Source: a virus
Length of the DNA stretch: 25,891 nt
Virus record (IMG/VR): IMGVR_UViG_3300043499_000141
Coordinates: 1-25,891 of that record
Strand: one strand, 5' to 3'
The translations under genes and the position numbers were made by a program. The notes under the pieces are model-generated. The model saw only the letters and a list, made by a program, of their open reading frames with translations. It made no database searches and was not told the origin of the DNA. This document shows, piece by piece, positions 1 through 8,456 of this stretch (the stretch's first letter is position 1; every line of letters begins with the position of its first letter).

Positions 1-515
1 CTGGCCGCTTCAGCTTGTTCGCCTCTCCATGCCCGAGCCTCTTCACGCTCAGGTTCCTTAATAAGGACATCGGCCCCATACTGAGCTGCAAGCGCTCGAG
101 TAAGAGGATTCTTCTGACCTTGTTGTGCCCATGCTAGATTCTGTTGTTGAGTCGGTTGAATGGGGGCGGACATAAGTGGCCCCTGGCCTTCTTCGACAGG
201 TCCTGCCTGCTCAACTCTAGTAGCTTGCGGTCTAGCACCCATCCACTCGTCTGACTGTGCCTGCATAGCTTTAGCTAGACCAGCTTCTTTCTCAGCAGCT
301 TGCTTTTCACCATAGTAAGCAGCAATCTGTTGAATGCCTGGTTGAAGATGTTCTTGCAAAGTTGGAGGTGTCCATATCTTGCCGATCATCTCACCACGAG
401 GTGCACCTTGCAGTAAAGCTTGCTTACGCAAAGCATCTATCTGTGCTCGAGAGCGTTTAACCTGCTCGAGCTCAGTATCAAAGTCAGAGTATTGGGGTAG
501 GGCTGCTTGTGTCAT
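1..515 (-). CDS. Probable virion protein, 3' end outside window
   Basis: Only the first 171 codons are present; the frame is open to base 1. The ATG shares a base with the stop of the preceding gene (TAATG), so translation is probably coupled. The protein starts MTQAALPQYSDFDTE and is rich in Gln, Ala and Glu, with long predicted helices and no membrane segment or signal peptide. I do not recognise the family. Its place after the connector and internal virion genes in a podovirus-like operon suggests an internal or ejected virion protein, but this is inference from position and composition. Confidence 0.75.
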   Translation of the reverse strand, partial: MTQAALPQYSDFDTELEQVKRSRAQIDALRKQALLQGAPRGEMIGKIWTPPTLQEHLQPGIQQIAAYYGEKQAAEKEAGLAKAMQAQSDEWMGARPQATRVEQAGPVEEGQGPLMSAPIQPTQQQNLAWAQQGQKNPLTRALAAQYGADVLIKEPEREEARAWRGEQAEAA

Positions 516-1654
516 TATACGTACCCACCTAAAGCACTACCTGCACCACCACCGATGCTTGCACCTGCAGCTATACCCATAGGATTACCTGCAGTTGCTA
601 CACCACCGATGATACCGCCTGCTACTGAACCTACACCACCCATTAAACCTGTTTTCTTCTTCATTTGTGCATTATAAGCATCTAGTTGAGCTTGATATTG
701 TTGCTGTGCTGCTCCAGTTAAATCTGCTGCCCCAGCATTACCTTGGTTAAAGAAGTTGCCAAATTGCATACCTGGTACACCACCAGCTGCCCCCATAAGT
801 TGCGAATATTCAGAGAGGGGGAGCTGTCTCTTCATAAGTGCTTCCTGCATCTCACGACTACGATCTTCTGATTGAGCTCCACGTGCTAATGCTTCTGCTT
901 GATTGCCGATGTTAAACATCGTTGTGCCTTCACCAAGTTGCTGACCTCTAAGGGCATTAGCATAATTAGCAGCCTGTGTCTCTTCACCCACACTTTGTTG
1001 TCGTGCCGCTAGACTTCTATTAAAGATGTCACCATAGGCACCCATAGCGCCTAGCAGTGCCTGGTTATTCATATCATTAGATTTCTGGCCTAATGACTGC
1101 ATTGAAGCATTCCAAGCAGGTGAACCTTCAGTTATACCTTGTGCCTTAAGCCTAGCAATCTCGGCATCTCGGCCCTGTTCCATAGCAGGATTAAGCCGCC
1201 CAAGCATTGCTTGTTGTACTTCTTGTACAGAGCCAAACCCTGATCCTGCAAGGGCAGGATTGTCACTGTAGTCTATCTTGCCCCAGTTCTCCATTTTACT
1301 GGTATCTGGTGCAGCACTACCCTGCCATCCTTGGACATTAGTCATACCACTAGTATCAAATGGCTGACTATACGTATCTCTAATTCCGCCCAACATCCCA
1401 CTAGCAGTATCAGTTAAGTTCTGCGTATTACCTCGTTGAGAATCAAGTATCTGCTGATACTCAGGGTTATATTGCTGACTCTGAGTAGGATTACCTTGAG
1501 CATCTGTACCCCAAGTAGATGTACCATAGGGATTACTTTGATTAACCCTATTAGCTTTAGTCTGGTACTCAAAAGCTTCCTTATTCAGGCCAGCTTGTTG
1601 TGTAGCCAAATTCGCATAGTCAGGCGGCGGCGGTGTTTTAGATGATCCACCCAT
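515..1654 (-). CDS. Probable internal/ejected virion protein with C-terminal glycine-zipper segment
   Basis: This 379-residue protein begins MGGSSKTPPPPDYANLA, a start style I associate with virion proteins near the end of podovirus structural operons. The middle is Gln/Asn/Ala-rich and probably helical. Residues about 336-379 are a Gly/Ala repeat (GGVGSVAGGIIGGVATAG and onward) that resembles glycine-zipper segments able to insert in membranes. The start is supported by a strong GGAGGT site five bases before the ATG, lying inside the end of the GNAT gene, which overlaps by 17 bases. A role in the particle, possibly in DNA ejection across the cell envelope, is inferred from the zipper and gene order; no enzymatic motif is visible. 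Confidence 0.8.
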   Translation of the reverse strand: MGGSSKTPPPPDYANLATQQAGLNKEAFEYQTKANRVNQSNPYGTSTWGTDAQGNPTQSQQYNPEYQQILDSQRGNTQNLTDTASGMLGGIRDTYSQPFDTSGMTNVQGWQGSAAPDTSKMENWGKIDYSDNPALAGSGFGSVQEVQQAMLGRLNPAMEQGRDAEIARLKAQGITEGSPAWNASMQSLGQKSNDMNNQALLGAMGAYGDIFNRSLAARQQSVGEETQAANYANALRGQQLGEGTTMFNIGNQAEALARGAQSEDRSREMQEALMKRQLPLSEYSQLMGAAGGVPGMQFGNFFNQGNAGAADLTGAAQQQYQAQLDAYNAQMKKKTGLMGGVGSVAGGIIGGVATAGNPMGIAAGASIGGGAGSALGGYV

Positions 1655-2060
1655 GATTTACCTCCAACCATTTACATTGATGTTTATACATCTTCAAGAT
1701 AGTCTCCCCACCATCTGGGAAAACATCTTGAACAGTACAAACAAGTTTAAAACCAAGTTTCACAGTAAGATTAACTACAAACTCGTTAGCTGTAGGAATC
1801 TTGGCAAAAATCACATCACACTTGGCCTGGTTGAAGGGGTAATCAAATGCGGCCCACATGAACGACTTTGTTAACCAACCTGGACTACCTACTACATGCA
1901 TCACACACGACTTACCAGTCCAGTTATCATATCCTACAACACCCACTATCTGTCCATTACTATTCCTATTACCTAAACATATTAAACCATTAGTATACTC
2001 TATATTATTTCTTTCTAGCATCCAGTTCCTAAGATAAGGCTGGCCTACATACTCTATCAT
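1638..2060 (-). CDS. GNAT-like N-acetyltransferase encoded in the virion operon
   Basis: This 140-residue protein resembles the GNAT acyl-CoA acetyltransferases that many podoviruses carry among their structural genes. The C-terminal half has the features I used: a segment VIFAKIPTANEFVVNLTVK followed by LGFKLV, which fits the helix and strand that end the acetyl-CoA fold. The N-terminal part (IEYVGQPYLRNWM, then GQIVGVVGYDNW) fits the first helix and central strands. The substrate is unknown. The gene overlaps the structural gene before it by four bases (ATGA) and the one after it by 17. It could modify a phage or host protein, but nothing in the sequence shows the target. Confidence 0.72.
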   Translation of the reverse strand: MIEYVGQPYLRNWMLERNNIEYTNGLICLGNRNSNGQIVGVVGYDNWTGKSCVMHVVGSPGWLTKSFMWAAFDYPFNQAKCDVIFAKIPTANEFVVNLTVKLGFKLVCTVQDVFPDGGETILKMYKHQCKWLEVNHGWII

Positions 2061-3649
2061 AACGGTCCACCAGCCCTTATCGTGTAATCAGTAGCAATCC
2101 AGGTTGTCTCAGATTCAGTAGTAAGGTTTATCATTAAGGACACTGCTGTGCCCATACCCTCACCTGAACTCCAATCTTTCTGTACAAAGTAGCCACCAGA
2201 CCATCTACCTGAACCCCATTGTGCTTCCCCCCACAATGCTACTGCAGATTTTGCTACAGAGCCGGAGGGGAGGGGCATGTCTGGTGCTAAGTAATCGTAT
2301 ACTATCTTAGAGGTATAACCTGCTTTACGCGCACCCATGAACATGGGTCTATATAGTCCTACTTGCTTCTGTGTTGTAGGCGAATTAAAGGTCGAGAAGG
2401 CTTGTTGGCACTGAGAAAGAATGTTAGTTCCACCAGAACCATTAAGTTCGATGTTATCCTTATCACCTACCCATGCGCGATAGACTTTACCGGTCTTATC
2501 TCCAAAGTATGGCATAGTAGATAAACGATGCCAGCATTGAGCATCCATACCTGTAAATGTACACCATCCATTATTAGTAACATTATTAATCAATTGCCCA
2601 TTAGTACCAGCATAAATAGTTGGTATATTAATGACCAATAGATTAATAGCAGGGAAATATTCCATCTCCCAACCGCTAACATCAAAGAGACTTGAAGTCA
2701 AGTCACTAAGCATAGCTTGAATCTTCTTGCTATAAATACTCTTATCAGTCTGATTAACTTGCGTTGATACTAAGACTGTAGATAGAGACATAATACCTGT
2801 ACTTGTGAGATATAGCAAGTCACCAGATATGTCTGTAAAGTATCTACGACCACGAATAGGTGCTCCAATAAAGAATGTACCTATATGCTTCCAAGTTGCT
2901 GCTGTAACAACGTCTGTACCAGCAAAGACTACAGCTTCACCATTAGACGAGAGCGCAACTAGTTTATCATCAGAACCTGATCCTGCATCTATCGTCCAAG
3001 TAGCAAGCGTAGAAAGATAGCCGCCCTTCTTAAAGAACGGTCCAAAGTCAAAGTACTGAGCTACACCATAAACAGCATCTGGTGGCAAGAACCATCCACG
3101 TGTATCATTAATTGGTACAAACCATAGACGATGTTGATGAACAGTAACTTGAATAAAAGTAGCGGGATTTACACTAGCTATCGTACCACTAACGCTTCCG
3201 TTTCCTGCGATAAGTCTCTGTAAACCACCAACGCCGTACCAAATAGGGTTATCAGCACCATTAACAAAAATAGTATGAGTGCCCGCCACATTTGCAAAAC
3301 TCACTTGTTGCCAATAGTTGTTATTCAAAGTGGTCAGAAGGGGGGCAGCTACAGCACCTGGTGTGGTAATATCATACATTTTACCATCACCAAAGGCAAA
3401 GAGATTAGTAGCACCTGTGCGGTTAATCCAACTGCCTATAGTTTCTACTGGACCATTTATACCATATGAATGTACTTGATAACCTTTTCTGACCATACAG
3501 CCATATGGCTGTGGTACAATATTAACTAGCTTAATAGCATCTGTGGGCGGCATTGTCACCAAGTTATCGAAGACGTTTAGTCCCCCAAACGGTGATGGCA
3601 CCGTCTGTATAACATTGGACTTAACAGATGCAGGTAGCGAGGTATTCAT
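2057..3649 (-). CDS. Virion structural protein, tail or head-completion type, beta-rich
   Basis: This 530-residue protein has an N-terminal region (PFGGLNVFDNLVTMPPTDA, then IVPQPYGCMVRKGY) that I recognise as typical of a podovirus structural family in which a Gly-Leu-Asn segment is followed by a Pro/Asp segment and an aromatic Arg-Lys-Gly-Tyr. The rest is rich in beta-prone, aromatic and Gly residues with repeating short blocks (LFAFGDGKMYDIT, AVVFAGTDVVTAATW, LLYLTSTGIMSLS), suggesting a beta-propeller or similar tail component. The start shares a base with the previous stop (TAATG at 3649). A tail-tube or DNA-stabilising role like that of T7 gp12 or P22 gp10 is a guess from operon position, directly after the connector-like gene. 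Confidence 0.8.
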   Translation of the reverse strand: MNTSLPASVKSNVIQTVPSPFGGLNVFDNLVTMPPTDAIKLVNIVPQPYGCMVRKGYQVHSYGINGPVETIGSWINRTGATNLFAFGDGKMYDITTPGAVAAPLLTTLNNNYWQQVSFANVAGTHTIFVNGADNPIWYGVGGLQRLIAGNGSVSGTIASVNPATFIQVTVHQHRLWFVPINDTRGWFLPPDAVYGVAQYFDFGPFFKKGGYLSTLATWTIDAGSGSDDKLVALSSNGEAVVFAGTDVVTAATWKHIGTFFIGAPIRGRRYFTDISGDLLYLTSTGIMSLSTVLVSTQVNQTDKSIYSKKIQAMLSDLTSSLFDVSGWEMEYFPAINLLVINIPTIYAGTNGQLINNVTNNGWCTFTGMDAQCWHRLSTMPYFGDKTGKVYRAWVGDKDNIELNGSGGTNILSQCQQAFSTFNSPTTQKQVGLYRPMFMGARKAGYTSKIVYDYLAPDMPLPSGSVAKSAVALWGEAQWGSGRWSGGYFVQKDWSSGEGMGTAVSLMINLTTESETTWIATDYTIRAGGPL

Positions 3650-4356
3650 TATGTATTCCAGGAACCATCAGGAATTTGCCATGACCCAATAAGACCAGAG
3701 GTAGCAGATGGCGTCAAAGACAACACAGGTGCTCCTTTGTCCTTCCCTATCAGAGTCAGGAACATGCGCATAAAGTCAGCCTTAGGCGCAGTAGTATCAA
3801 AACCCTTTAACTCATAGAACTTCAACCTTAAAAACTTAATGATCAACCATGGCTGATACTGAATCTTATCACCATCTTGTGTTACTATTTCAATCTCAGA
3901 GTAATCAGGTCTAATGACCCAGTTCTTCTTAATGTATTCAATGCTTATATTAGCACCTGAAGATTTAGGAACAGGCAAAAACATCAACTTATCTTGGTAT
4001 ACACGATAGCGCATACCTAAAGCTGCCCCAAGACCATTCTTAAGTCTGCTCCATTCCTGTGGAGATTTCGGCCCAGTTAAGTTACCATTAGCAGTATCAT
4101 CCCATTGAGTTTGATCAATGTAGTAAAGCCAGTCCGCAGGGAGGGGATATCCTTCCTGATCTTTGACTAAGCTAAAGTCGTGGAACTTTGTAAACTGTTG
4201 CCATGGATAATAGAGGTTCAACTCATTGCCAGCACTGTTAAGCAAGGCAACGAGTTGAGTAACCTGTGGATCATCTGTTACGAGAGACGGAGGTGCTGGC
4301 AGCCCTAATTCTCCGGCTACTTGTTTCACCAAGGTTAGCGCTGACCAGTAGTCCAT
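3649..4356 (-). CDS. Head-tail connector (adaptor)-like protein
   Basis: The 235-residue protein begins MDYWSALTLVKQVAGELGLP and contains WQQFTKFHDFSLV, YPLPADWLYYIDQTQWD and WSRLKNGLGAALGMRYRVY. This pattern (helical N-terminus, aromatic loop, then a substrate-binding-like strand region) is what I know from podovirus adaptor or T7 gp11-like tail tubular A proteins that sit below the portal. It precedes the larger beta-rich structural protein, as expected for a gp11/gp12-like pair. One base separates its ATG from the stop of the preceding gene. The exact family is not certain without a profile search. Confidence 0.75.
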   Translation of the reverse strand: MDYWSALTLVKQVAGELGLPAPPSLVTDDPQVTQLVALLNSAGNELNLYYPWQQFTKFHDFSLVKDQEGYPLPADWLYYIDQTQWDDTANGNLTGPKSPQEWSRLKNGLGAALGMRYRVYQDKLMFLPVPKSSGANISIEYIKKNWVIRPDYSEIEIVTQDGDKIQYQPWLIIKFLRLKFYELKGFDTTAPKADFMRMFLTLIGKDKGAPVLSLTPSATSGLIGSWQIPDGSWNT

Positions 4357-4357
4357 A

Positions 4358-4918
4358 TTATGCCTCAGCCTTTTGAGCTGCCATTAACTTAGCAACTTGA
4401 TCCTTAAGAACCTGAATTTCTGAATCACGCTTCTCTAGTTCATTTTTCAACATCGTAATGGGGGCGGCAGATTTGGCTGATTCTAGATAAGCTACAGCCT
4501 TTTGCTTCATGGAATTAAAGCCCATAAAGTGTCTACTATGTGTATCAGAGATACCAGCCAGTTGCTCAAGCGTAAAGACATTAAGTGCCTTAAGCTCAGC
4601 AATCTGAGATACAGTCAGGAACGGCACCTCTTCAAGCGGTGTCCCCTCCTGTGCAGGAGTAAGCTTCCTTTGAAAACGATCCCATTGTGCTGGGAATCTG
4701 TCTTTATAGGTTTGACTTGCTTTATTGACAAGAACGTCTCTAGATCCAGGCGTAATGATCTTTACCATGGCGACTTCATTAAAGATCGGTCGTCCTTCGA
4801 CGGCAGACTTTGATTCATCTTTCACGGCAGTCATATAGAACTGTACAAAGAGACGTTTGTCATCCTCCGACTGTATAGAGTCGGAGGTTACAACACCATC
4901 ATACTCAGGTGTAGGCAT
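4358..4918 (-). CDS. Conserved phage protein, C-terminal coiled coil
   Basis: This 186-residue protein belongs to a family common in podoviruses next to capsid genes, recognisable by VAMVKIITPGSRDVLV, then RFPAQWDRF, then a segment with GTPLEEVPFLTVSQIAEL and LNVFTLEQLAGISD. The last 35 residues (MLKNELEKRDSEIQVLKDQ) form a clear heptad coiled coil. The function of the family is not established to my knowledge. The helix-hairpin-like VFTLEQLAGISD segment could bind protein or DNA. The ATG directly follows the stop of the Gly-rich protein gene (TAA then ATG). Confidence 0.85.
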   Translation of the reverse strand: MPTPEYDGVVTSDSIQSEDDKRLFVQFYMTAVKDESKSAVEGRPIFNEVAMVKIITPGSRDVLVNKASQTYKDRFPAQWDRFQRKLTPAQEGTPLEEVPFLTVSQIAELKALNVFTLEQLAGISDTHSRHFMGFNSMKQKAVAYLESAKSAAPITMLKNELEKRDSEIQVLKDQVAKLMAAQKAEA

Positions 4919-5818
4919 TTACTTTTCCTTCTTAGGTGCTGGTTTAGGTTCAGCAAATTTCACTTTGTCATCTGTCTCTTTGATATGCACTTGTCCTGTT
5001 ATAGGTGGCAGCTTAGCTCCTTCCTCGCGTTCTTTCCTAATTCGCTCATCTTCCTTCTTTGCTGCCTCGTCCATATCTGCCATAAGCTTAAGCCGTTCTC
5101 CTTCTTTATCATCACTTTTCTCAGGCTCGCTTGCTTCCTTAAGTGCCTTTGCAGCAACTGCCCTATCATGTTCAGCGGCATCCTTTTCCTCTTTAGTCAT
5201 GGAGGGGGCGACTGTGGCTGTACCACCCGAACCGAACTGGTTCATGCCAAGAGGAATAGTGAGACCAGATCTATTAGTGAAGCCTGTCTCAATTACGCCT
5301 GCTGCTGCTACGTCTGCTGCTGCAGTAACCATCTTCATGGTAAAACCTGTGAAAGCTGGCCCAGCACCAGCATCACGGCTACCACCGCCGCCAGCAGCGC
5401 CAATACCAAATCCGGCGGTATACGGTACATTTCTTGATAGTCCTGCAGGATCAGTTGTTGTCTTTCCAGCGGCATCACTCTTGCCACCACCAATATACAT
5501 CATTGTACCATCACCAGCAGTTCTATCTGGCTTTGTAATACCTGGTGTATAGTCATCGGTAAAGTTGTATGTTGGACCACTTGTTATTTGGACATTTGGA
5601 ACGCCTTGTGGGCCTACGTTAAGTCCAAAACCAATGCCAGTGGACAAACCACCAGTAGATGCATTTGCATTTGCTACGCCAGTTCCAGTTGCGTAGTCCT
5701 TGTCATTGTCCTTAGGTGAGCCCTTAGGACCAGAGATCAGATCAAAGATGACAGGCGTACCAGTGCTTGGGTTCGCTGCATTTTGAACGGGCGTTGCGCC
5801 TGGAAGTCCAGCTGGCAT
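4919..5818 (-). CDS. Gly/Ala-rich phage protein with charged C-terminus
   Basis: Of 299 residues, the first two thirds are low-complexity Gly/Ala/Thr/Asn sequence (for example TGVANANASTGGLSTGIGFG), while residues about 205-299 are Lys/Glu/Asp-rich and helical (EEKDAAEHDRAVAAKALKEA). I recognise no domain. The start is supported by AAGGAG four bases upstream of the ATG. That site sits in a 14-base perfect palindrome, which may control its availability. Position immediately after the capsid protein and the Pro-rich repeat protein suggests a capsid-associated or assembly role; this is inference only. Base composition matches neighbouring genes. Confidence 0.8.
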   Translation of the reverse strand: MPAGLPGATPVQNAANPSTGTPVIFDLISGPKGSPKDNDKDYATGTGVANANASTGGLSTGIGFGLNVGPQGVPNVQITSGPTYNFTDDYTPGITKPDRTAGDGTMMYIGGGKSDAAGKTTTDPAGLSRNVPYTAGFGIGAAGGGGSRDAGAGPAFTGFTMKMVTAAADVAAAGVIETGFTNRSGLTIPLGMNQFGSGGTATVAPSMTKEEKDAAEHDRAVAAKALKEASEPEKSDDKEGERLKLMADMDEAAKKEDERIRKEREEGAKLPPITGQVHIKETDDKVKFAEPKPAPKKEK

Positions 5819-5824
5819 TATATG

Positions 5825-5851
5825 CTCCTTTAAAGGAGGGACTAGCCCTCC
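5825..5851 (-). promoter_or_regulatory. Palindromic ribosome-binding site with competing upstream hairpin
   Basis: CTCCTTTAAAGGAG (5825-5838) is a perfect palindrome containing the AAGGAG site of the Gly-rich protein gene. Overlapping it, GGAGGG (5835-5840) can pair with CCCTCC (5846-5851) around a five-base loop. Read on the minus strand, the second hairpin would form first and free the ribosome site. A translational control role is inferred. Confidence 0.45.
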
Positions 5852-5856
5852 ATATA

Positions 5857-6291
5857 TTACTCAGTAGAAGGTGTAGGTGTAGGACCTGTTGGTACAAATA
5901 CTACAACCCACCCAGTTTGCGGTGTCCATACAACCTTCGACACCAATCGCGGTTCATCTGGTCCTGCATCAGGGGGCAAATAGATCGGATGCGACGGAAA
6001 TGGAGGCAACCCTTGATCTGGCCGCGGTTGTTGTCCTGGCAATCCTTGATCAGGATAAGGTTGGTTCCCAGGCAAACTATTGTCTGGATATACATCCGGT
6101 CTATAGATCGGATGACTTGGATAACCGCCTTGTCCACCAGGTAAACTGTTATCAGGATAAGGTGGATTTGGACGTGCCCAAGGTGGAGAATAGCCTGGAT
6201 CAACTGGGCCACCTTGACCACCACCACCAGGAGGTGGACCGCCAGTATCGCCAATAGGCGTAATTAGCGCAAGAAATGGATGAGGATTCAT
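5857..6291 (-). CDS. Proline-rich repeat protein next to the capsid gene
   Basis: The 144-residue protein has a short N-terminus (MNPHPFLALITPIGDTG), a Gly/Pro-rich tract, and degenerate repeats: YPDNSLPG at least three times in variants, YPDQGLPG, RPDQGLPP, and SHPIY twice. The C-terminus (VVWTPQTGWVVVFVPTGP) is a short hydrophobic segment. I recall proteins with PDQGLP or PDNGLP repeats beside the major capsid protein in Bcep22- and BPP-1-like podoviruses, but their function is not established to my knowledge. The gene lies 14 bases after the capsid stop, with AAAGG before its ATG. The repeats also keep other frames open, but only this frame has a sensible start and context. Confidence 0.8.
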   Translation of the reverse strand: MNPHPFLALITPIGDTGGPPPGGGGQGGPVDPGYSPPWARPNPPYPDNSLPGGQGGYPSHPIYRPDVYPDNSLPGNQPYPDQGLPGQQPRPDQGLPPFPSHPIYLPPDAGPDEPRLVSKVVWTPQTGWVVVFVPTGPTPTPSTE

Positions 6292-6305
6292 ATTTGCCTT
6301 TAGGG

Positions 6306-7286
6306 TTACTCGTTCATAAGCCCCTGGAATTGCAGACCACTTGAAGTGAGGTTACCAGCCCAAGCCAGGATTTGGACTGCTGCATCTTGGTTCACTGAAT
6401 ACCTTTGTCCAGGTGACAGCGGAACCATGTTACGATCCCGGTGTGGGCGGAAATGCAGATACTTAGTATTAAGGAAGTATGCAGTGCTGGCAGGCATATA
6501 GCCACCAATACCACCATCCATGACCACGTCGGCATCCATATACTTAACACTAACAAAACCCAGGGTTGCATTGTCGCTGCTAGAGAAGCGCTGCATGGCT
6601 TGCAGGCTGCCCATATACAGACCCCAATAGACGTTATCTACAATGATCAGGTCAGGACGATCTGCACCGCGGACAGTCTTTGCCCAGAGGCGGTTGAAGT
6701 ATGTCTGAATGTTAGCAGACGTAGTAGCGCCAGGACCATCAGTCGAAGCATCAAACACCTGATTGCGCCAGAAAGGCCATGGATTGCGGTCAATACCACC
6801 TACCACACCTGACGTAGGTACAGCAATGATCTGTTTAAGCAAACCATCTACCTGCTTGCCAGCTGCTGCGCTGCCATCACTATAGACACCTTGCGCGAGC
6901 AGGTTTGCCATAGATGACTCAGCTACATTGATACGAGCTTCTAGCAGATCAATGACCTGTTCTTTGCCGTTGTTCTGCAGTTGGTCTAAACCAGAGATGG
7001 TTACTGGACATGCAGCTTGCTTAATGTCATACTGTGCCGCACTGATCACATCTTGTGCAGCAACTGGCAGCAGGTCGTAACCAGCATACCATCCAGCATT
7101 ACCATTAGCCTGGAACGACAGTTCTTGCATAATGACGTTACCGCCACCGAACGGCTTTACATTACCCTTCTGCTGCAGACGAGACAGAAGGGCATTGTTC
7201 TTAGTAACGTTATCTGCAATCTTTCCAGTACGAGATTGAATAGTAGTAGCAATAATGTCACTTATTGCTGCGTTTGCGAATGCCAT
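6306..7286 (-). CDS. Major capsid protein
   Basis: This 326-residue protein matches the HK97-fold major capsid proteins of podoviruses: N-terminal helix (AAISDIIATTIQSRTGKI), a segment NVIMQELSFQANGNAGWYAG for the extended loop region, CPVTISGLDQLQNNGKEQVI, and a C-terminal block (YFLNTKYLHFRPHRDRNMVP, then AAVQILAWAGNL) typical of the P-domain and C-terminal arm. It forms the icosahedral shell. An AAGGAG site seven bases before the ATG lies inside the 3' end of the small upstream gene, which overlaps by 29 bases. It sits after a scaffold-like gene, the usual order. Confidence 0.95.
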   Translation of the reverse strand: MAFANAAISDIIATTIQSRTGKIADNVTKNNALLSRLQQKGNVKPFGGGNVIMQELSFQANGNAGWYAGYDLLPVAAQDVISAAQYDIKQAACPVTISGLDQLQNNGKEQVIDLLEARINVAESSMANLLAQGVYSDGSAAAGKQVDGLLKQIIAVPTSGVVGGIDRNPWPFWRNQVFDASTDGPGATTSANIQTYFNRLWAKTVRGADRPDLIIVDNVYWGLYMGSLQAMQRFSSSDNATLGFVSVKYMDADVVMDGGIGGYMPASTAYFLNTKYLHFRPHRDRNMVPLSPGQRYSVNQDAAVQILAWAGNLTSSGLQFQGLMNE

Positions 7287-7416
7287 TTTTTGGCTCCTTA
7301 GAAGGTTTCACAGGTTCACGAGGTTCACCTGGATCATTCCGAGTTTGCCGAATAGGTGGGCTTTCTGTTCGTCGCGGGGGCGATAAACCTGTCAGATTTC
7401 TGATAAGGTAAAACAT
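7258..7416 (-). CDS. Small basic Pro/Arg-rich protein upstream of the capsid gene
   Basis: A 52-codon frame fills the gap between the scaffold-like gene and the capsid gene. Its ATG shares a base with the scaffold stop (TAATG at 7416), the junction type used throughout this operon, and it ends 29 bases inside the capsid gene. The product starts MFYLIRNLTGLSPPRRTES and continues with Pro, Arg, Glu and Lys; it is strongly basic and probably unstructured. No family is recognised. The tight coupling supports translation; if the peptide itself is unimportant, the frame could still serve to couple scaffold and capsid translation. Confidence 0.5.
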   Translation of the reverse strand: MFYLIRNLTGLSPPRRTESPPIRQTRNDPGEPREPVKPSKEPKNGIRKRSNK

Positions 7417-8456
7417 TATCTTCCCGATACATGTTCAAAAGCACTTTCTATTGCACCACGGAGTGTCTCCGCATTGTTCACATGCGTAGGTGTGCTCGAG
7501 GGTAGACTCTTAATAGAAGCTGATGCTTGCAACGCTTTCTGTGCACGAGCATCACTCGCAGACAGTTGCTGTTGTTGCGCATTAACTGGAAGAGTCACTG
7601 GTCCTTCTGCGGCCCAAGCAGGGTTCATTCCAACTGCCATGTTGTAAGCTTGTCCAGGCGTCAAGTAACGCCCGCGCTTTGCATTCATTTCTACAAGATC
7701 TGCCATATCCTCACGAACCTCTTCGAAGTGTGGAAATGTAACAGTATCTTCTGACATTCTCTCAATTTCTATTACAGCATCGTTGCGAGTCCTTTGCTGG
7801 CGCATGAGGTCTAACTCTTGCTGTTGCTGTATGAAATTCTGAATCGGAGATAGCTTTTGTTCAAGAAGTTGCTCGAGAGCAGATCTTGTAGGATCTGTGG
7901 GACCTGTACCTGCTAAAGCTGAATCAAGCTCTTTGATGTCAACGCCATAGTCCTTAATGAGCTTTGCCATAAGATGAGCTCGTTGGACTGGAGGAAATGA
8001 CGACAGTGCATGTTCAACTTGTAACAGGTTTGCAATAGCTTCTAATGGCTTACCATAGCTCATTAGATGGGCTTCATAGGGACGAATAACTTCTTGAAAC
8101 TGTCTACTGAATTCTCTTACTTGATTATTTTCACCAAATGACTTAGTAATTTCCTTTTCTCTACGATTAATTTCTGCTTTAACTTCGGGATCAAGTGTTG
8201 CCCATTTCGGAGCAACATTAGATTTCCAAGATTTGGGTGCATGGTCTACCGGCGCCTTAGCTTCGGAAGCAAGCGGAACCGCAGTTTCTGGAACCTCCGT
8301 CGGAGTAGCAGGAGCTTCAGCAGGAGCCGGACTTTTAGGTTCCTCCGAAGGTGGAGGTGCAGGTGGGGGCGGTGCTGCTGCCTCTACAGGCACAGGTGTT
8401 TCGCTCTCAACCTTTTCTACTGCAGCATCTAACGCTTCACGGAGATCATCTGGCAT
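7416..8456 (-). CDS. Capsid scaffold-like assembly protein
   Basis: The 346-residue protein precedes the major capsid gene, the normal place for a scaffold. Residues 1-70 are acidic and Pro/Ala-rich. Residues about 75-165 carry the pattern I know from podovirus scaffold-like proteins: SWKSNVAPKWATLDPEVKAE, then NRREKEITKSFGENNQ, then FQEVIRPYEAHLMSYGKPLE and AHLMAKLIKDYGVDI. The C-terminal half is Gln-rich and helical (EQKLSPIQNFIQQQQELDL), consistent with the coiled-coil rod of scaffolds. No protease motif is visible. Starts and stops overlap both neighbours by one base (TAATG). Confidence 0.82.
   Translation of the reverse strand: MPDDLREALDAAVEKVESETPVPVEAAAPPPPAPPPSEEPKSPAPAEAPATPTEVPETAVPLASEAKAPVDHAPKSWKSNVAPKWATLDPEVKAEINRREKEITKSFGENNQVREFSRQFQEVIRPYEAHLMSYGKPLEAIANLLQVEHALSSFPPVQRAHLMAKLIKDYGVDIKELDSALAGTGPTDPTRSALEQLLEQKLSPIQNFIQQQQELDLMRQQRTRNDAVIEIERMSEDTVTFPHFEEVREDMADLVEMNAKRGRYLTPGQAYNMAVGMNPAWAAEGPVTLPVNAQQQQLSASDARAQKALQASASIKSLPSSTPTHVNNAETLRGAIESAFEHVSGR

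Noticed and set aside
4857-5552. 231-codon plus-strand frame rich in Ser and Ala
   Set aside because: It is the antisense of the Gly/Ala-rich gene; composition mirrors that gene and no ribosome site is present.
5767-6257. Long open frames on both strands over the Pro-rich repeat gene
   Set aside because: The DNA repeats lack stop codons in several frames. Only the minus-strand frame 5857-6291 has protein-like repeats, a start with a ribosome site and operon context.
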